A DNA stretch of 64,000 nucleotides from Fulvia fulva (Eukaryota > Ascomycota > Dothideomycetes > Mycosphaerellales > Mycosphaerellaceae), in assembly GCF_020509005.1 (NCBI RefSeq), contig NC_063012.1:6138001-6202000 (forward strand), given 5' to 3'. Below the pieces are notes generated by a model that had not been told where the DNA came from, searched no databases, and saw only the letters and a list, made by a program, of their open reading frames with translations. Positions 10,354-20,789 of the stretch are shown here, one piece after another. The first letter of the stretch is position 1, and each line of letters starts with the position of its first letter. A program made the position numbers and the translations under genes.

Positions 10354-11670
10354 ATGTCCCCAAGAAACTACACACTCGCCGTGTTCGCGGCAGCAGCTCT
10401 GCTCTGTCTTGCCTACGCCGAGCTCAGGCCCAGAGTCGTCGACACACCCAATGCCGGGTTGCCGAGCACCCAGGAGATCGAGGCGCAGCTCCAGGTACAG
10501 CATCCCCAGTCAAGCGTACATCAACCTTGCCAAGCTAACAAACACACCCTCAAGCAATGTCCCATCATAGAGTCCCTCGTCGCTCGCAAAGCCATCCACG
10601 AGAAGCATGAACTCTCCGTCCTTCAACGCAGCTTCGCGACCCTCTTCCCTTTCACGTCGCCGGCATGGAACGCACTCATGGCCACCCTCTACATCAGTGG
10701 CCCGCCAAACTTCCTCCTCGCACTATGCCCTACCAACATCGATCCCAGCAGCTTGAACACCATGGTCGCCTTTGCCGTCGGAGGACTGTTGCGTGACACA
10801 CTCTTCCACCTCCTGCCTGAGATCTTTCTGGGTGACGTGCCGGAAGGTGAGGCCAGAGCTGTGCTAGTGGAGCCGAATAAGAATCTGCTGCTTGGTCTCG
10901 CTATCATGGTCGGCTTCGTCACGTTTGTGGCAATGGACAAGGGACTCAGGATTGCAACTGGTGGAGCGGGACATACGCATGCCCACGGAGCAAGCCGTGA
11001 CAAACCCAACGGGCATGTCGGAGCGCAGGCCTCTTCGACTGGCGCTTCTGCGAGCGCAGGAGCTGTCTCTGTGAGGCAGCGCAAGCAGGACCAGACCAAC
11101 GAGAAGGATGTTGTGCCTGCAGGCATCCAAGAGGAGCCGAAGAAGGAGGTCAAGCTTTCTGCCTATCTGAACATCATCGCCGACTTCACGCACAACATCA
11201 CAGATGGACTAGCAATGTCTTCGTCGTTTTATGCTAGCCCGACGATCGGTGCTACCACCACTTTGGCCGTCTTCTGTCACGAGATCCCTCATGAAGTTGG
11301 AGACTTTGCTCTGCTGATACAGGGAGGCATGAACAAGCGGATGGCGATGGGTCTCCAGTTCGTTACTGCGCTTGGTGCCCTTTTGGGTACCTTCATCGGC
11401 ATCGCTGTTCAGGAGCTGGGCGGTAACGCCGCAGGCGTGGAGGCTGTAATCGGCGCTGGCAACGTCGGCATCTTCGGGACGAGTCTACAATGCGGTGACA
11501 TGCTATTACCTTTCACTGCTGGCACCTTCTTGTACGTAGGCACTGTTGGTGTGATACCCGAGATGCTGGAGACCGGACCGAACAGGTGGAAGGAGCTTCG
11601 AAATACTGCGACGCAGTTCGCTGCTATGGCTGCTGGTGCGGCCATCATGCTGGTCATCTCCTGGGAGTAG
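10354..11670 (+). CDS. YKE4: ZIP family metal transporter (LIV-1/Yke4-like)
   Basis: Two exons: 10354-10494 and 10555-11670 (418 residues). The 60-nt intron has a GTACAG donor, GCTAAC branch and AAG acceptor. It is a multiple of three without a stop, so the frame reads through it, but removal restores the join EAQLQ-QCPIIE. The protein starts with a signal peptide (TLAVFAAAALLCLAYA). It has several membrane segments, a His-rich cytoplasmic loop (HTHAHG) and the two metal-binding helices HNITDGLAMS and HEIPHEVGDFALL. HEXPHEXGD is the signature of the LIV-1 subfamily, which moves zinc out of the ER/Golgi lumen into the cytosol. The call is firm for ZIP/LIV-1; the exact orthologue (Yke4, SLC39A7 type) is inferred. 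An upstream in-frame GTG (10270) is not used as start. Confidence 0.88.
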   Translation: MSPRNYTLAVFAAAALLCLAYAELRPRVVDTPNAGLPSTQEIEAQLQVQHPQSSVHQPCQANKHTLKQCPIIESLVARKAIHEKHELSVLQRSFATLFPFTSPAWNALMATLYISGPPNFLLALCPTNIDPSSLNTMVAFAVGGLLRDTLFHLLPEIFLGDVPEGEARAVLVEPNKNLLLGLAIMVGFVTFVAMDKGLRIATGGAGHTHAHGASRDKPNGHVGAQASSTGASASAGAVSVRQRKQDQTNEKDVVPAGIQEEPKKEVKLSAYLNIIADFTHNITDGLAMSSSFYASPTIGATTTLAVFCHEIPHEVGDFALLIQGGMNKRMAMGLQFVTALGALLGTFIGIAVQELGGNAAGVEAVIGAGNVGIFGTSLQCGDMLLPFTAGTFLYVGTVGVIPEMLETGPNRWKELRNTATQFAAMAAGAAIMLVISWE

Positions 11671-11810
11671 CTCTGCGGTCGAGCCGCGTTACTCCGAATC
11701 TATCCAGGCTCCTTCTTCGTGCAAGTGCTCAAACTGTGGGTCAGTATCTTCCGTTCGGGTAGAGACAGCGCTCCATGCTGTGGTAGCCCCTCGCGCCTTT
11801 TCCACAAATC

Positions 11811-11832
11811 TGCTGCTGCTGCTGCTGCTGCT
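11811..11832. repeat. Short (CTG)n microsatellite
   Basis: About seven TGC/CTG triplets, followed by a degenerate CTCTG run, in the short region between the convergent ZIP transporter gene and the unknown gene that ends at 11890. Confidence 0.8.
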
Positions 11833-11889
11833 CTGCTCTGCTGTCCATCCCGCCGCTGCGGTCCGCCCTGATCGCTGGAAAGGCCTACC

Positions 11890-12812
11890 TTAGACGCGCG
11901 ATTCAGCGCGTGGTGGAATCTCCACCACCTTGGCGCGCATCATGCCGCTACGGGTACCTTTGAATGACACCGGCTCAGAAAGGTCGAATGGGATGACGCC
12001 GATGCGTCCACCGCCTGGGCACTCAGTTCCATCCTCCAGCGGGTTGTCACCAAGCGCACCCTCCATGCTGTAGCTATATGGAAGTTAGCAACACAACAGC
12101 GAGATGCGATGATGCATGAAGCGCTTACAAGAATCCTCCTGGCCAGCGATGAGTCGTGTCAAGCATCTTCCCTCCAGCCTCCGCGACCATGCCCTTGAGT
12201 TTCAGCTCCGTATCGCGGTAGCTGTTGCCATCGTAAACGTGGATGGTGCACTGCGACGTGTCAGTGTGATACCACCGGATCACAAATGGCTAAACTCACG
12301 CGGAAGTGCTTCTCATCAGCATTGCGCGAAGTCACAGAATGGAAGTCCTCGGCAGTGACTGGGTGGCTAGCAAGCGGACTTGGAGGCAAGTCATCGAAGC
12401 GTGTGAAGCCAAGTGAGCTAGAGCGGCCAGGGACGAAGTAGTTTGGCGAGGTGGCTGCTGTCTGGGGCGACGATCCCTTGGAGGTGATGTAGTTGACAGG
12501 TGAGCCACCCTGAACGAGCCTCACATCAGTTGGCTGGCTGATCGATGGGGAGTCTGAGCGGATGCCATTGGGTCCGTAGCGCCGGCGGAAGCTGGCGAGG
12601 CGCGTAGCAAAAGAGTTCTGGCGTTGGACTGGGGAAGTGTCGCTGCGGCGGAGAGTACTGCGTGGAACGAAGGCGTTGGAGATGCGGCTGAGACCGGTGG
12701 CATTGTTGAGATCGTGAGTGGCGGCTACTGAGCGTGGACGATCACTGTCGAATGGAGAGGATGCGGTAGAGCCATGGCCGGTCTCACGTGAAGCAATGCC
12801 GAATCTCTTCAT
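11890..12812 (-). CDS. Hypothetical conserved-looking protein
   Basis: Three exons on the minus strand: 12300-12812, 12129-12250 and 11890-12073. Introns are 12251-12299 (GTGAGT...GCAG) and 12074-12128 (GTAAGC donor, TGCTAAC branch, ATATAG acceptor). The product has 272 residues. Roughly residues 1-150 are basic, Ser-rich and probably disordered. The last 120 residues, spanning all three exons, look like a folded domain: VYDGNSYRDTELKLKG, then MLDTTHRWPGGFFYSMEGA, then ECPGGGRIGVIPFDLSEPV. I do not recognise the family. The splice structure is well supported because all three exons join in one frame and each intron has good signals. It is convergent with the ZIP transporter gene. Confidence 0.7.
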
Positions 12813-13579
12813 GCTGATGGCGATGCTGTGAGTGTATGATGGAAGCTGTAACGTATGCTGGAGGTGGCCGAGGTAGCAAGCGAGGATGGTAGGTGAGAAC
12901 AGGTGGTGCGAGCTACTGGATGTGTGGTGTTTTGAAGGGAAAGCTCAAGAGTGGCCGGCCGTTATATGCCAAGCGATTTCACCTGTGCAGCGAAAACCCT
13001 TGCTAGCGTACTATGCAGCTACAAGGATTCGGGCGCACCACACAGACACTTCACTAAAGTGAAACGAAGCTCTCGCAGTATCTCTGAGGAAGCACACAGA
13101 GCAAGCTCACCCGTGGTAGCCGTAAGCTGTGCCATTGGAGCACGATATCACATGTCAGGCAGCCACTTCGAAGGGAAGTGAATGCTATCGTGCCCTCCAA
13201 GGAGGTACCATGATACTGGAGCACTGGGCAGAACATCTAACACGTTGCGGCATGTCTTGGAGCATACGGGCTTTAGGTGAACCCGTATCGAACACTGCGA
13301 TGTGACGACAGCAGCGCTCTTGTGATCACATCTCGATAGACACACTTCTCGGTCACAGTCAATACAATGTGAAATTGCTATGTGCCCAGAAGGCATTTAG
13401 CATTCTCCAAACGTGCTAATGGTACACGCGTGTGTGTGACCGAACGCAGAAGCATTGTGATCTCGAGCTATATAGCAAGTGTGCCTCAAATCATGACTCG
13501 CATATCGCCGGATGTCACTCTTCAGGCCAGCACAGTCTCTCCTCCCAGACATATCCTCCGCCGCTGCTTGTCCGCGTTG
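12813..13579. other. Intergenic region, upstream of the unknown gene
   Basis: It contains the promoter of the gene starting at 12812 and the 3' flank of the SET gene. Only short, unconvincing open frames are present; no RNA gene or repeat was seen. Confidence 0.5.
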
Positions 13580-15182
13580 CTAGTCGTGCTCGCTTGACCC
13601 GCCGTATGGGTTCATGTAGTCATCCTCAGGAAACCAAGGTCTCTCCTCATTGTCCTGTGGTCGCGGTTGCAGTCAGCGAATGGTTCGGTCAATCTCTCTT
13701 GGCATCCAGATGTTGTTCTCCTACCCAGTCTCCAGTAGATCCAGTCGAGCTCGAATCGAACGATCGCCCGGGATGATCTTGTGCGGCAGCTTCCTCTCGC
13801 ACGCATCTCGTGCATTGACATGGTCCGTTAATCCATTGCCAGAATCGATCTCTCCTCTCGTTCAGAGGCTTCTCGTCCATGAAACCATCATAGCAGACGA
13901 AGAGCTGTTCGCCCTTTGATACGTCTTGGGTTGTGACCATGTGCATTGTCGTGTGATCTTCATCCCTCCTGAACCACGAAACGTTAGGCTCGCAGCTGTG
14001 GTTGAAGAGGGAGAAGAGCTGGTGCACTGCTGCGGTGTTGGGATCGCTACAAAAGTTATTGTCGACTCGTGCTTTGATCGTGAAGTACGTCCAAGTATCG
14101 TAATTGGGATTCGCGAAAATGTCGATACCCATCTGTTGGAGGAAGTCGTTGATCACCGCAATGTCGTCCTCCAGCGAGAAATCCGCGGACACCTCTCCAT
14201 AATTCGGAGTCAGTCGGACGGCTAGTGTGTGGTCCAGAGGATGTTCAGCACCATCGATGATAGAGGCAAAGAAGAATTTGCACCTTGTAATGATCTCCGC
14301 AGAACTCTTCCCGCAGCGGTCGCGTATCCAACGCATGTCGTGGTCGGTGCTATCATTCGCCGAGTTGGGATGTAATTCGTCGAGACAGCCAAGTCCAACG
14401 TAGAGATTAGCCAGGGTGCCGTCGCTGCCAGGGCCGTTGCAGCCCCATGTACGTGTAGTATCAACTAGGATCGTCTCGCCTCTTCGAATGTCTCGTGCTG
14501 CGAAGACTCCTAGTAAGTCGGCGCCTTCTCGCGCACCCACGCCATGACCGAACGCGTATCGCTGGACGATGCAAGGAGAGTCGATTGGACAAGGGGAGTG
14601 AATCGGCGCACTCTCGAACTTCTCATCCACTCTGTCGTCCTTAGAAACGGCAAGCTCCAGGTTGATGGTCCGCAGCAGCTCATCGCTTCTCATCCTGTGT
14701 TCCTCTTTCATCCACGGATATTCCTTGGCAATCATCCTACCTTTGTGGCTGTTGGGAAAGTAATACAGATTGTCCGTGACCACCTTGTCTGCGGCTCTCT
14801 GTACGCTTGCCAGATGGATCTCCTGATCATCGCGTTCCATCTCCACATACACAGCATCGACAGGCTCGGCATCCTCCATCCAAAAGCCCATTCGTTGTCC
14901 AAGACGAAAGCCAGGTCGCTGTTCGAGATCTACCAGCAGTTTCCTCGCAAGTGTCACGGCTTTGAAGCCGTCACCAGCGGCTAGCTCGGGATAACGCAAA
15001 CGGGCCAGGATTTCGCTTCGTTCACACCAAGATCTTGGATCGTAGGGAAATTGTTTAATGATCTCCGTCTGCTTGTTCAATGACTTAATCAAGCCATTCA
15101 CCTGTGCTTCGGAATGCTGCTCGTCGCCGGGCCGCCATGGGCGAGCAGGTACCCAATTACTAGCATCGAATGGCTGGTCCAT
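13580..15182 (-). CDS. SET-domain protein with TPR-like N-terminus
   Basis: Two exons on the minus strand: 13725-15182 and 13580-13654. The 70-nt intron 13655-13724 has GTAGGA donor, GCTGAC branch and CACAG acceptor. It splices out a stop and gives the natural-looking end ERPWFPEDDYMNPYGGSSEHD. The product has 510 residues. An N-terminal helical part (FPYDPRSWCERSEIL ... AAGDGFKAVTLAR) resembles the TPR region of fungal TPR/SET proteins. A split SET domain follows: GVFAARDIRRGETIL at its start, and the core motif NHSCEPN at about residue 395 with GEQLFVCYDGF. A Cys cluster, CQCTRC, lies after the core. Such proteins are lysine methyltransferases in the SMYD-related group; the substrate is unknown. 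I use ATG 15182 (MDQPFDASNW). An in-frame ATG at 15308 would add 42 residues that look like untranslated sequence. Confidence 0.8.
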
Positions 15183-15931
15183 GCCGAGAAGTGCCCCGTG
15201 TACGTTATGGATGTTGTGTTTGTGTTGCTGGAAGCAGGAGTCCGGGCCAAGAATATTTGTACGCTGGTACTGGATACAGGGATGTGGCAGGTGCCGAACC
15301 GCTGTCATGTGAAAAATAGCAGCGCTCTTGTAATAGATTCAGCTAACGCATGGACCTCTAACTTGCTTCACATGTCTCACTTCCTGCTTATCCGTCTGTC
15401 GTGAGGTGACACTCACGATCTCACATGCAACAAGGACGGGGCACAATCTCACAGCATGATTAGAATTCCGTGATGCATTCACAAACCTCCCAAGAGTGCG
15501 CCAGTGAGGCCGACCATCTATATGCTCATCTGAAAAGCCGGTCAGAACAGAACGCCCAGGTGCAAAGTCTGCACCATTGGGTGGTGCGTGTCGCCGCTGC
15601 CTGCAGAAAGCATTTCCTAGATGCAGCTCCTCCCTCATTTCCACAAGCAGATATAGCATCCAGATGATCATAAACGACCCCCTTCACAAAAAGATACTCC
15701 GGAGCAATGGTCTCAAAGGTGTCTCTCATCGCTATCAGTGCAGTTCGCGTTCTTTCGCTCGTACCAGTCGACTCCGGTTATTCGCCCGCTTCGTGATCGT
15801 GCTAGGTACTACAGGGTCGAGTCAGAATGCGCTGCTTCTCCGTGCTTGAAGGCATGTGGCAAAAATAGGGCTGTTGTGACGTTGAAAATTCATGATAGCG
15901 GTATACAGTGTGCGAGCAGTAGAACGGCATC
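15183..15931. other. Intergenic region, no gene recognised
   Basis: Lies between the start of the SET gene and the stop of the G-alpha gene, both on the minus strand. Open frames on both strands are short and mutually overlapping. No recognisable RNA gene or repeat. Confidence 0.5.
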
Positions 15932-17148
15932 TTACAGCATCAGGTTATGCAAGTTCCGCTGCACAATCATGTCCTGCACACTCTTCATCGTCTTATCCAG
16001 CAGATTCGTGTCGGTAGCGTTGGTGAAGTGCACGTAGGCATCCTTGTCAGGATCTCGTACAAGGTTGCGGAACTTCTTTGCGAAGAACTGAGCGCCTGCC
16101 TCGGTGTCCCTGTCGTTGCCTGTGTAGTCGGGAAAGTGATCCGCGATTCGTGCTGCGCCAGTCTCGACCTTCTCGTTGAAGAGGTCGATCTTGTTCAGAA
16201 AGAGGATGAGAGCGGACTTCTCGAAATACTTCGAGTTGGCGATGCTCTCAAATAGCATCAATGCTTCGTGCATTTGGTTCTGCAGTGGATCAGCTTGTGC
16301 CACACTCATAGCCGGTGAACTGACTTACGCCATTGCGGTCTTCGACCAAGACATGGTCAAAGCCGCTGATTGCAACCAAGAAAAGTACCACTTGGACGTT
16401 GTCGAAAACGTGAATCCACTTCTTCCGCTCTGATCTTTGTCCACCAACATCGAACATGCGGTACGTCAGGTTGCCGGTTTCGAAGATGGTTTCGCTGATG
16501 CCGGTCGTCCGCAATCGTGCTCGTAGGATGTCTTGATCGGTTGGCAGGTAGTCTTTGGCGAACAGCCTTTCGATTTCGGAAAAGTAGCTGGAGAATGGTC
16601 AGTCCTGGCAGTTTGGTCGGCAACCGAGCCACTCACTATGTCAGGTTGTCATGTAGCGCGTATTCGTTGCCTTTCTTGATCGCAGCTTGGACCCCCTGGT
16701 CCTCCCATAGACTTCTGAATGCGTTGAGGCAGTCAAGTGGCATGGGCTCGTCCACTCCGATGTCAGGGTCGGCCGCGACTATCTCTGCGAATCGCTGCTT
16801 CGTGGTCAACTGCGGGGCGTTCCAGCGCATGCCGGGAACACTTACGATGTTGTCGTTGTCAGCAAAATCTACCTCCTGCTCCTCCATGGCGCCAAACACG
16901 ACTTGGAACGCGTGCAGGAGGTTCTGAAAGATGGTGACCTTCCATTGTTTTCGTTCTTGTGTCGAAAAGCCCTTGGTGTGGATCAATCGCATCTGCTTGA
17001 GCACCGTCGATTTTCCTGACTCGCCGGCACCAAGTAGCAACAGTTTCACTTCCTTCGCCATCCGCTTCTGGTCCTCGCGCAGCTGCTTCTCAATCGCCTT
17101 GCTCTTCTTCGCCTCCGGGTCCTCCTTGCTGCTGCTTCCGAAACACAT
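15932..17148 (-). CDS. gna-2: Heterotrimeric G-protein alpha subunit, group II (GNA-2-like)
   Basis: Four exons on the minus strand: 16846-17148, 16637-16797, 16329-16587 and 15932-16279, giving 356 residues. Introns are 16798-16845 (48 nt), 16588-16636 (49 nt) and 16280-16328 (49 nt), all GT-AG. Nucleotide-binding motifs are all present: GAGESGKS at about 40-47, the switch I arginine region RARLRTTG, DVGGQRSERKKW (switch II), FLNKIDLF (NKxD) and FTNATDT (the TCAT-type motif). The protein begins MCFGSSS and so lacks Gly2 for myristoylation; Cys2 may be palmitoylated. It ends NLML without the Cys that pertussis toxin modifies. Both ends match the fungal GNA-2 group. It relays receptor signals, probably with the other G-alphas, in growth and development. 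An ATG three codons upstream (17157) is a possible start, but the group starts at MCFG. Confidence 0.9.
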
Positions 17149-18986
17149 GATGACCATCCACCGCTTGTACGCTTAGAGGTGGATCACACGGCCGAACGGC
17201 AGCTCGAGCAGTGGTATTCTGTCGCCGTCGCTGCTGCAAACGTGGAATAGGCTGTCGCGCCCAATGCCGCTTGATGCTGGCTGTGTTGCTCGTACGAAGC
17301 CAGGGAGGCTGGGAGCCGTATGGTGATGCGATCAAGATGCGGTGCGACACTCTTTCGACGCTGAGTCGTCGTGATTCCTCGGAGCAAGGCAGAAGGGGCG
17401 GAGTATCGTGCTGTGTGAGACTGGGAGAGACGCCAAGTAGACGTCGGTGCTACGCCAAGGTCCACGGCGGTGCGATCCCAACGCTGGCTAGCTAGTAGGG
17501 CAGCTGGCGAAGCAGATGATGATGCTGGTTGATCTGGTGTTTGTGCCTACGTTGCGCGTGTATCTTGACAAGGCGTGGGAGCGGCGTCGTGTCGAGCGGG
17601 GATTTCGATCGAGTGGGATTGGTATAGATGCACGGGCGACGTGTGCAACTCAATTGAAACGACTCCGGGCTGTCCTGGTGGAGGGAGAATGGGTATGGGA
17701 TGTATGGGTGCGCTGAAAGTAAACCTTAAGCAGAGAGCTCCTCCAATCGCGACTCCGGCACGCTCCCGTGAATACCGAACTCAATTCGCGGGCGAAGCTT
17801 CCAAGGAGCAGGGCAGGCGTGAAGAATGCCGACGGAGAACAATCGCAGCCACGGCCACGCTTCAACGAAGTACGGTGACAGCGTCACAGCGGGACCATTC
17901 GAGTCTACTATTATCTAGCACGGGAGGGCTCCACCATCGAGATGAGGCGCCCGAAGCCTGCACGACGTTGCAAGGGGGCCTTTGGCGGACCTGCTACCAT
18001 CTGCACAAGCACACAATGCTACAGGTACTTATTATGCGGGCGGAAACAACAATGTCGCCGTTGCTTTCATCGCTGCAACTTCCTTCCTGGCCACTGCTGA
18101 GTTGCCTGATGAACCACCCTCGACCTTTTCCAGCTTCTCCTGGTGAAGAAACGCACAAAGTCATTACGATACTGCCAGCTTACCCATGCCCGAGCCGAGG
18201 CAATGCACTGGCTAGGAACTGTGCCCAAGCTTCCAAGGCATGTTCGCTTGATTCATCTAACATCTGCAAGGACTAAGTCGGATGCTCAGAGACTCGGAAA
18301 GATGTTATACGCGACGGCACATCAATCTCTTCATCAGTGGCGCACCATTAGAGACTACAGCATCCTCAGCGAGCACAAAGGTCATGTACGTTCTCACGTT
18401 CAGTGACACGCGATGAGGAGCAGCAATCACGCTGAACCCACGTGTCTCAGATGTCGCAATCGCCAAGTCGGCAGGAAGAACATTTTCTGTGAACCTCCTT
18501 GCGCTATTACCGACAAACAGGTGTTCGTTTCAGTAGGCGATGTAGGGTCTTATATCGCCGCCACCTCGACGACCAGGATCGGTTTTATCAGCGTGAAGCC
18601 CGATTTCGTTGATCCACACTGATCCCTTCCAAACCACGTGTGAATGCCTTCGGGCCTCGGCACATGTGCTTCTAGTTGCCGACGGCCCGCCTCGTCCCAC
18701 TTCCGAGCAAGATTCAACTGCCTTTCTCGACCTTCTTGATCCTGCTGTACAATAGCACGCGTCATACGGACCAAAGCGCCCACCTCCACCAAAAAACAAC
18801 ACCACATCTTCAATCGTGTTTTCTTTATCCAATATCAGGCCCATTACAACCAGCAAATTTATATACGTATCTGGATACATCACTGAACAAATTGTCGTGC
18901 TTGGATTGGCTATATGTGGTGTTGTTGTCGCATGCTACCGTCGCAAACTTTTCACCTGTTTCTTGGATTGGAGAAGCTACTGCAAG
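17149..18986. other. Long upstream region of the G-alpha gene, no certain gene
   Basis: About 1.8 kb holding the 5' region of the minus-strand G-alpha gene. Several open frames exist, the longest plus-strand one at 17575-18276, but they have low-complexity or shadow-like composition and no motif. On the minus strand, 18550-18813 encodes a peptide of balanced composition (including ARKWDEAGRRQ and EGIHTWFGRDQ) that could be a fragment of a real or transposon-derived coding sequence; I do not recognise it. Confidence 0.35.
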
Positions 18987-19970
18987 ATGACCAAACACCT
19001 TTCAACACCTCAAAAGAATCAGATAGTAGGAGCCTATCACTACTGCAGACTTAAGGGCATCAAGTGCTCGCAAAGAGACCTTGTTAAGACCTTCAAACCG
19101 CTCTTCGCACCCACAAGGCATCAGGTGCGCAATGCTCTGGACACTGCAGGCTCAAGACAGCCATATCACCTTCCAGAACCTCCACCTTCCGGACCAGATC
19201 AGCTCTTATCCAAGGAGGACTTGGACCGGTGTGAACGGCTGCTTGAGAACTACCACTATGAAGGCCATCATGTGTCATGGGGCAATCTGCTCTGGAGAGC
19301 TGACATTGATTCTTGCTTAGCTGAGACACTGCGAAGGAATATGAGGAACAGAGGCTATTCAACCTACATTGCTGAGAGCAAGGAATGGATATCCACCTCA
19401 CTGGCACGCTCAAGGGTGCGATGGGCTCTTCGCATGCTTATGACTTATCCAAGACCGGAAGACTGGAGGCATGTGAGATGGAGTGATGAGGTCCACTTTG
19501 GATGGGGCCCTGAAGGCAAGGCCTATATCATTCCAAAGCGTGGCAACGCAGAGAGACGTAAGCCTGATTGTATTCAAGTGAGAGAGACCTACGACGACAT
19601 GGATAAGAATCAGAAGCGTGTCCATCTATGGGGAGCCATATGGTACAACAACATGTCCCCATTGATTCAATATGAGGTTCCCTCGAACAGCAACGGCAAG
19701 ATGAATCAAGACATCTACTGCAGCCAGATATTGCCCGTTGTGAAGGACTGGGTTGAGGATGTGTATCCAGATACACACTACTACTATCACTCAAGTACTC
19801 AACACAGCTTTTCCATCGATCGGAGACACGCACGACGCACCATTCGAAAGCGCCTATTAAGGCTATCACCTAACGAGAACAAGAGCAGCGCGCCTGCGCT
19901 GGCGGCCGCGCAATTGCCGCGGAAAGCGACCAGAAAACAGGAATCCACCTCCTGTGCGACTGGACCCTGA
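18987..19970 (+). pseudogene. Truncated Tc1/mariner-type transposase
   Basis: From ATG 18987 an open frame encodes 327 residues. The first 260 or so match the layout of fungal Tc1/mariner DDE transposases. They show an N-terminal helix-turn-helix (LSTPQKNQIVGAYHYC), SRVRWALRMLMTYPRPEDWRHVRWSDEVHFGWGP with the first catalytic Asp, and KRVHLWGAIWYNN around the second block. Homology stops near 19,770, after WVEDVYPDTH. The third catalytic acidic residue with its EDGDSGHG-like motif and the C-terminus are absent; the remaining residues look like unrelated DNA read in frame. It is therefore inactive by truncation rather than by RIP, since CpA is not depleted here. I could not define terminal inverted repeats. 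The frame extends upstream to 18816, but that part lacks transposase similarity. Confidence 0.7.
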
Positions 19971-20110
19971 AATTGCGGAGCCGCGGAGGTGAATTGCCTA
20001 TTTAGGCAACTTCTAACCTCAGCCGTAGCTGAAGTGCAGCGACATGGAGATTAGATCCTAAGCCCAACTCGCGAGCATCAAGCAGCTCGCGAGGGACACC
20101 TAAATCTCTA
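19971..20110. other. Boundary between unmutated and RIP-mutated DNA
   Basis: GC-rich, CpA-containing sequence with two CCGCGG sites and a GAATTGC/GCAATTG inverted pair around 19,900-20,000. At about 20,110 the composition switches abruptly to TpA-rich, CpA-poor sequence that continues to the window end. Confidence 0.6.
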
Positions 20111-20111
20111 T

Positions 20112-20789
20112 AAACGGGGATGCGACATAGGAACCTAGCTAGTAGTAACTAACCCTTTAATAGCTAAGCTAATAACTAACTAAGTAATAGTAAGATAATA
20201 GCTAACGATAATATACTAAGGGCCTAGGAAAGGTATAACAAACCCTAGCCGCCCCCGGCCCCTCCGCGTAGACAGAACTATATAAAGAAGCCTAGGTAAT
20301 ACTAGACGAAGACGAACACCTAGCCTAAGTATATAAGAATATAATTACGTAGCTCCTTAATATACTTAAGGTACTAGAATACTAGACCCTAAGAACGATC
20401 TACTAGACTATATAGCACGTAATATAATAGAAGAACCCTACGTAGGCTATAATCGCCGTAGGACACTACCCGGCCTAGCTCTAGAGGACTAATAACGCGA
20501 TCCGAGTCTACGTTACTAACCCGGAGGAGAAAAGGGAACTTAAGGGCCTTACGAGTAAGGAGCTCGTAGATAGAATTGGCCGGAAGGAGATCGTAGGAGC
20601 GAAGGTAGAGCTAAGGGGGGTAGTAAGGCTTTTTACCGTATAGGAGACAGACCGATAAAGACTCGAGACGTATAAGGAATAGATAACTAAAGTAGTAAAG
20701 TTAGCGAAGGTCTCCTACTAATAATTTATAGTAATAGCCTACGGAGTCCCTAGAACCTTTAAGGTCGAAAATAACCTCCCCTAGCTATA
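20112..20789 (+). pseudogene. RIP-mutated LINE ORF1 remnant
   Basis: On the plus strand, reading TAG as the former Gln, the segment 20,520-20,780 gives KELVDRIGRKEIVGAKVELRG ... VVRLFTVQETDR ... VENNLPQL (stops restored only for recognition). It is homologous to the reverse complement of about 43,860-44,020 in LINE D, so it is a fragment of an ORF1-type (gag-like) protein of a Tad1-like LINE. It is disrupted by many TAG/TAA codons. LINE copy T1-1 inserted at its right end. Confidence 0.5.

Noticed and set aside
17575..18276. 233-codon plus-strand open frame upstream of the G-alpha gene
   Set aside because: Low similarity to any protein pattern, Thr/Arg/Cys-rich shadow-like composition, overlapping frames in other phases, no splice context.
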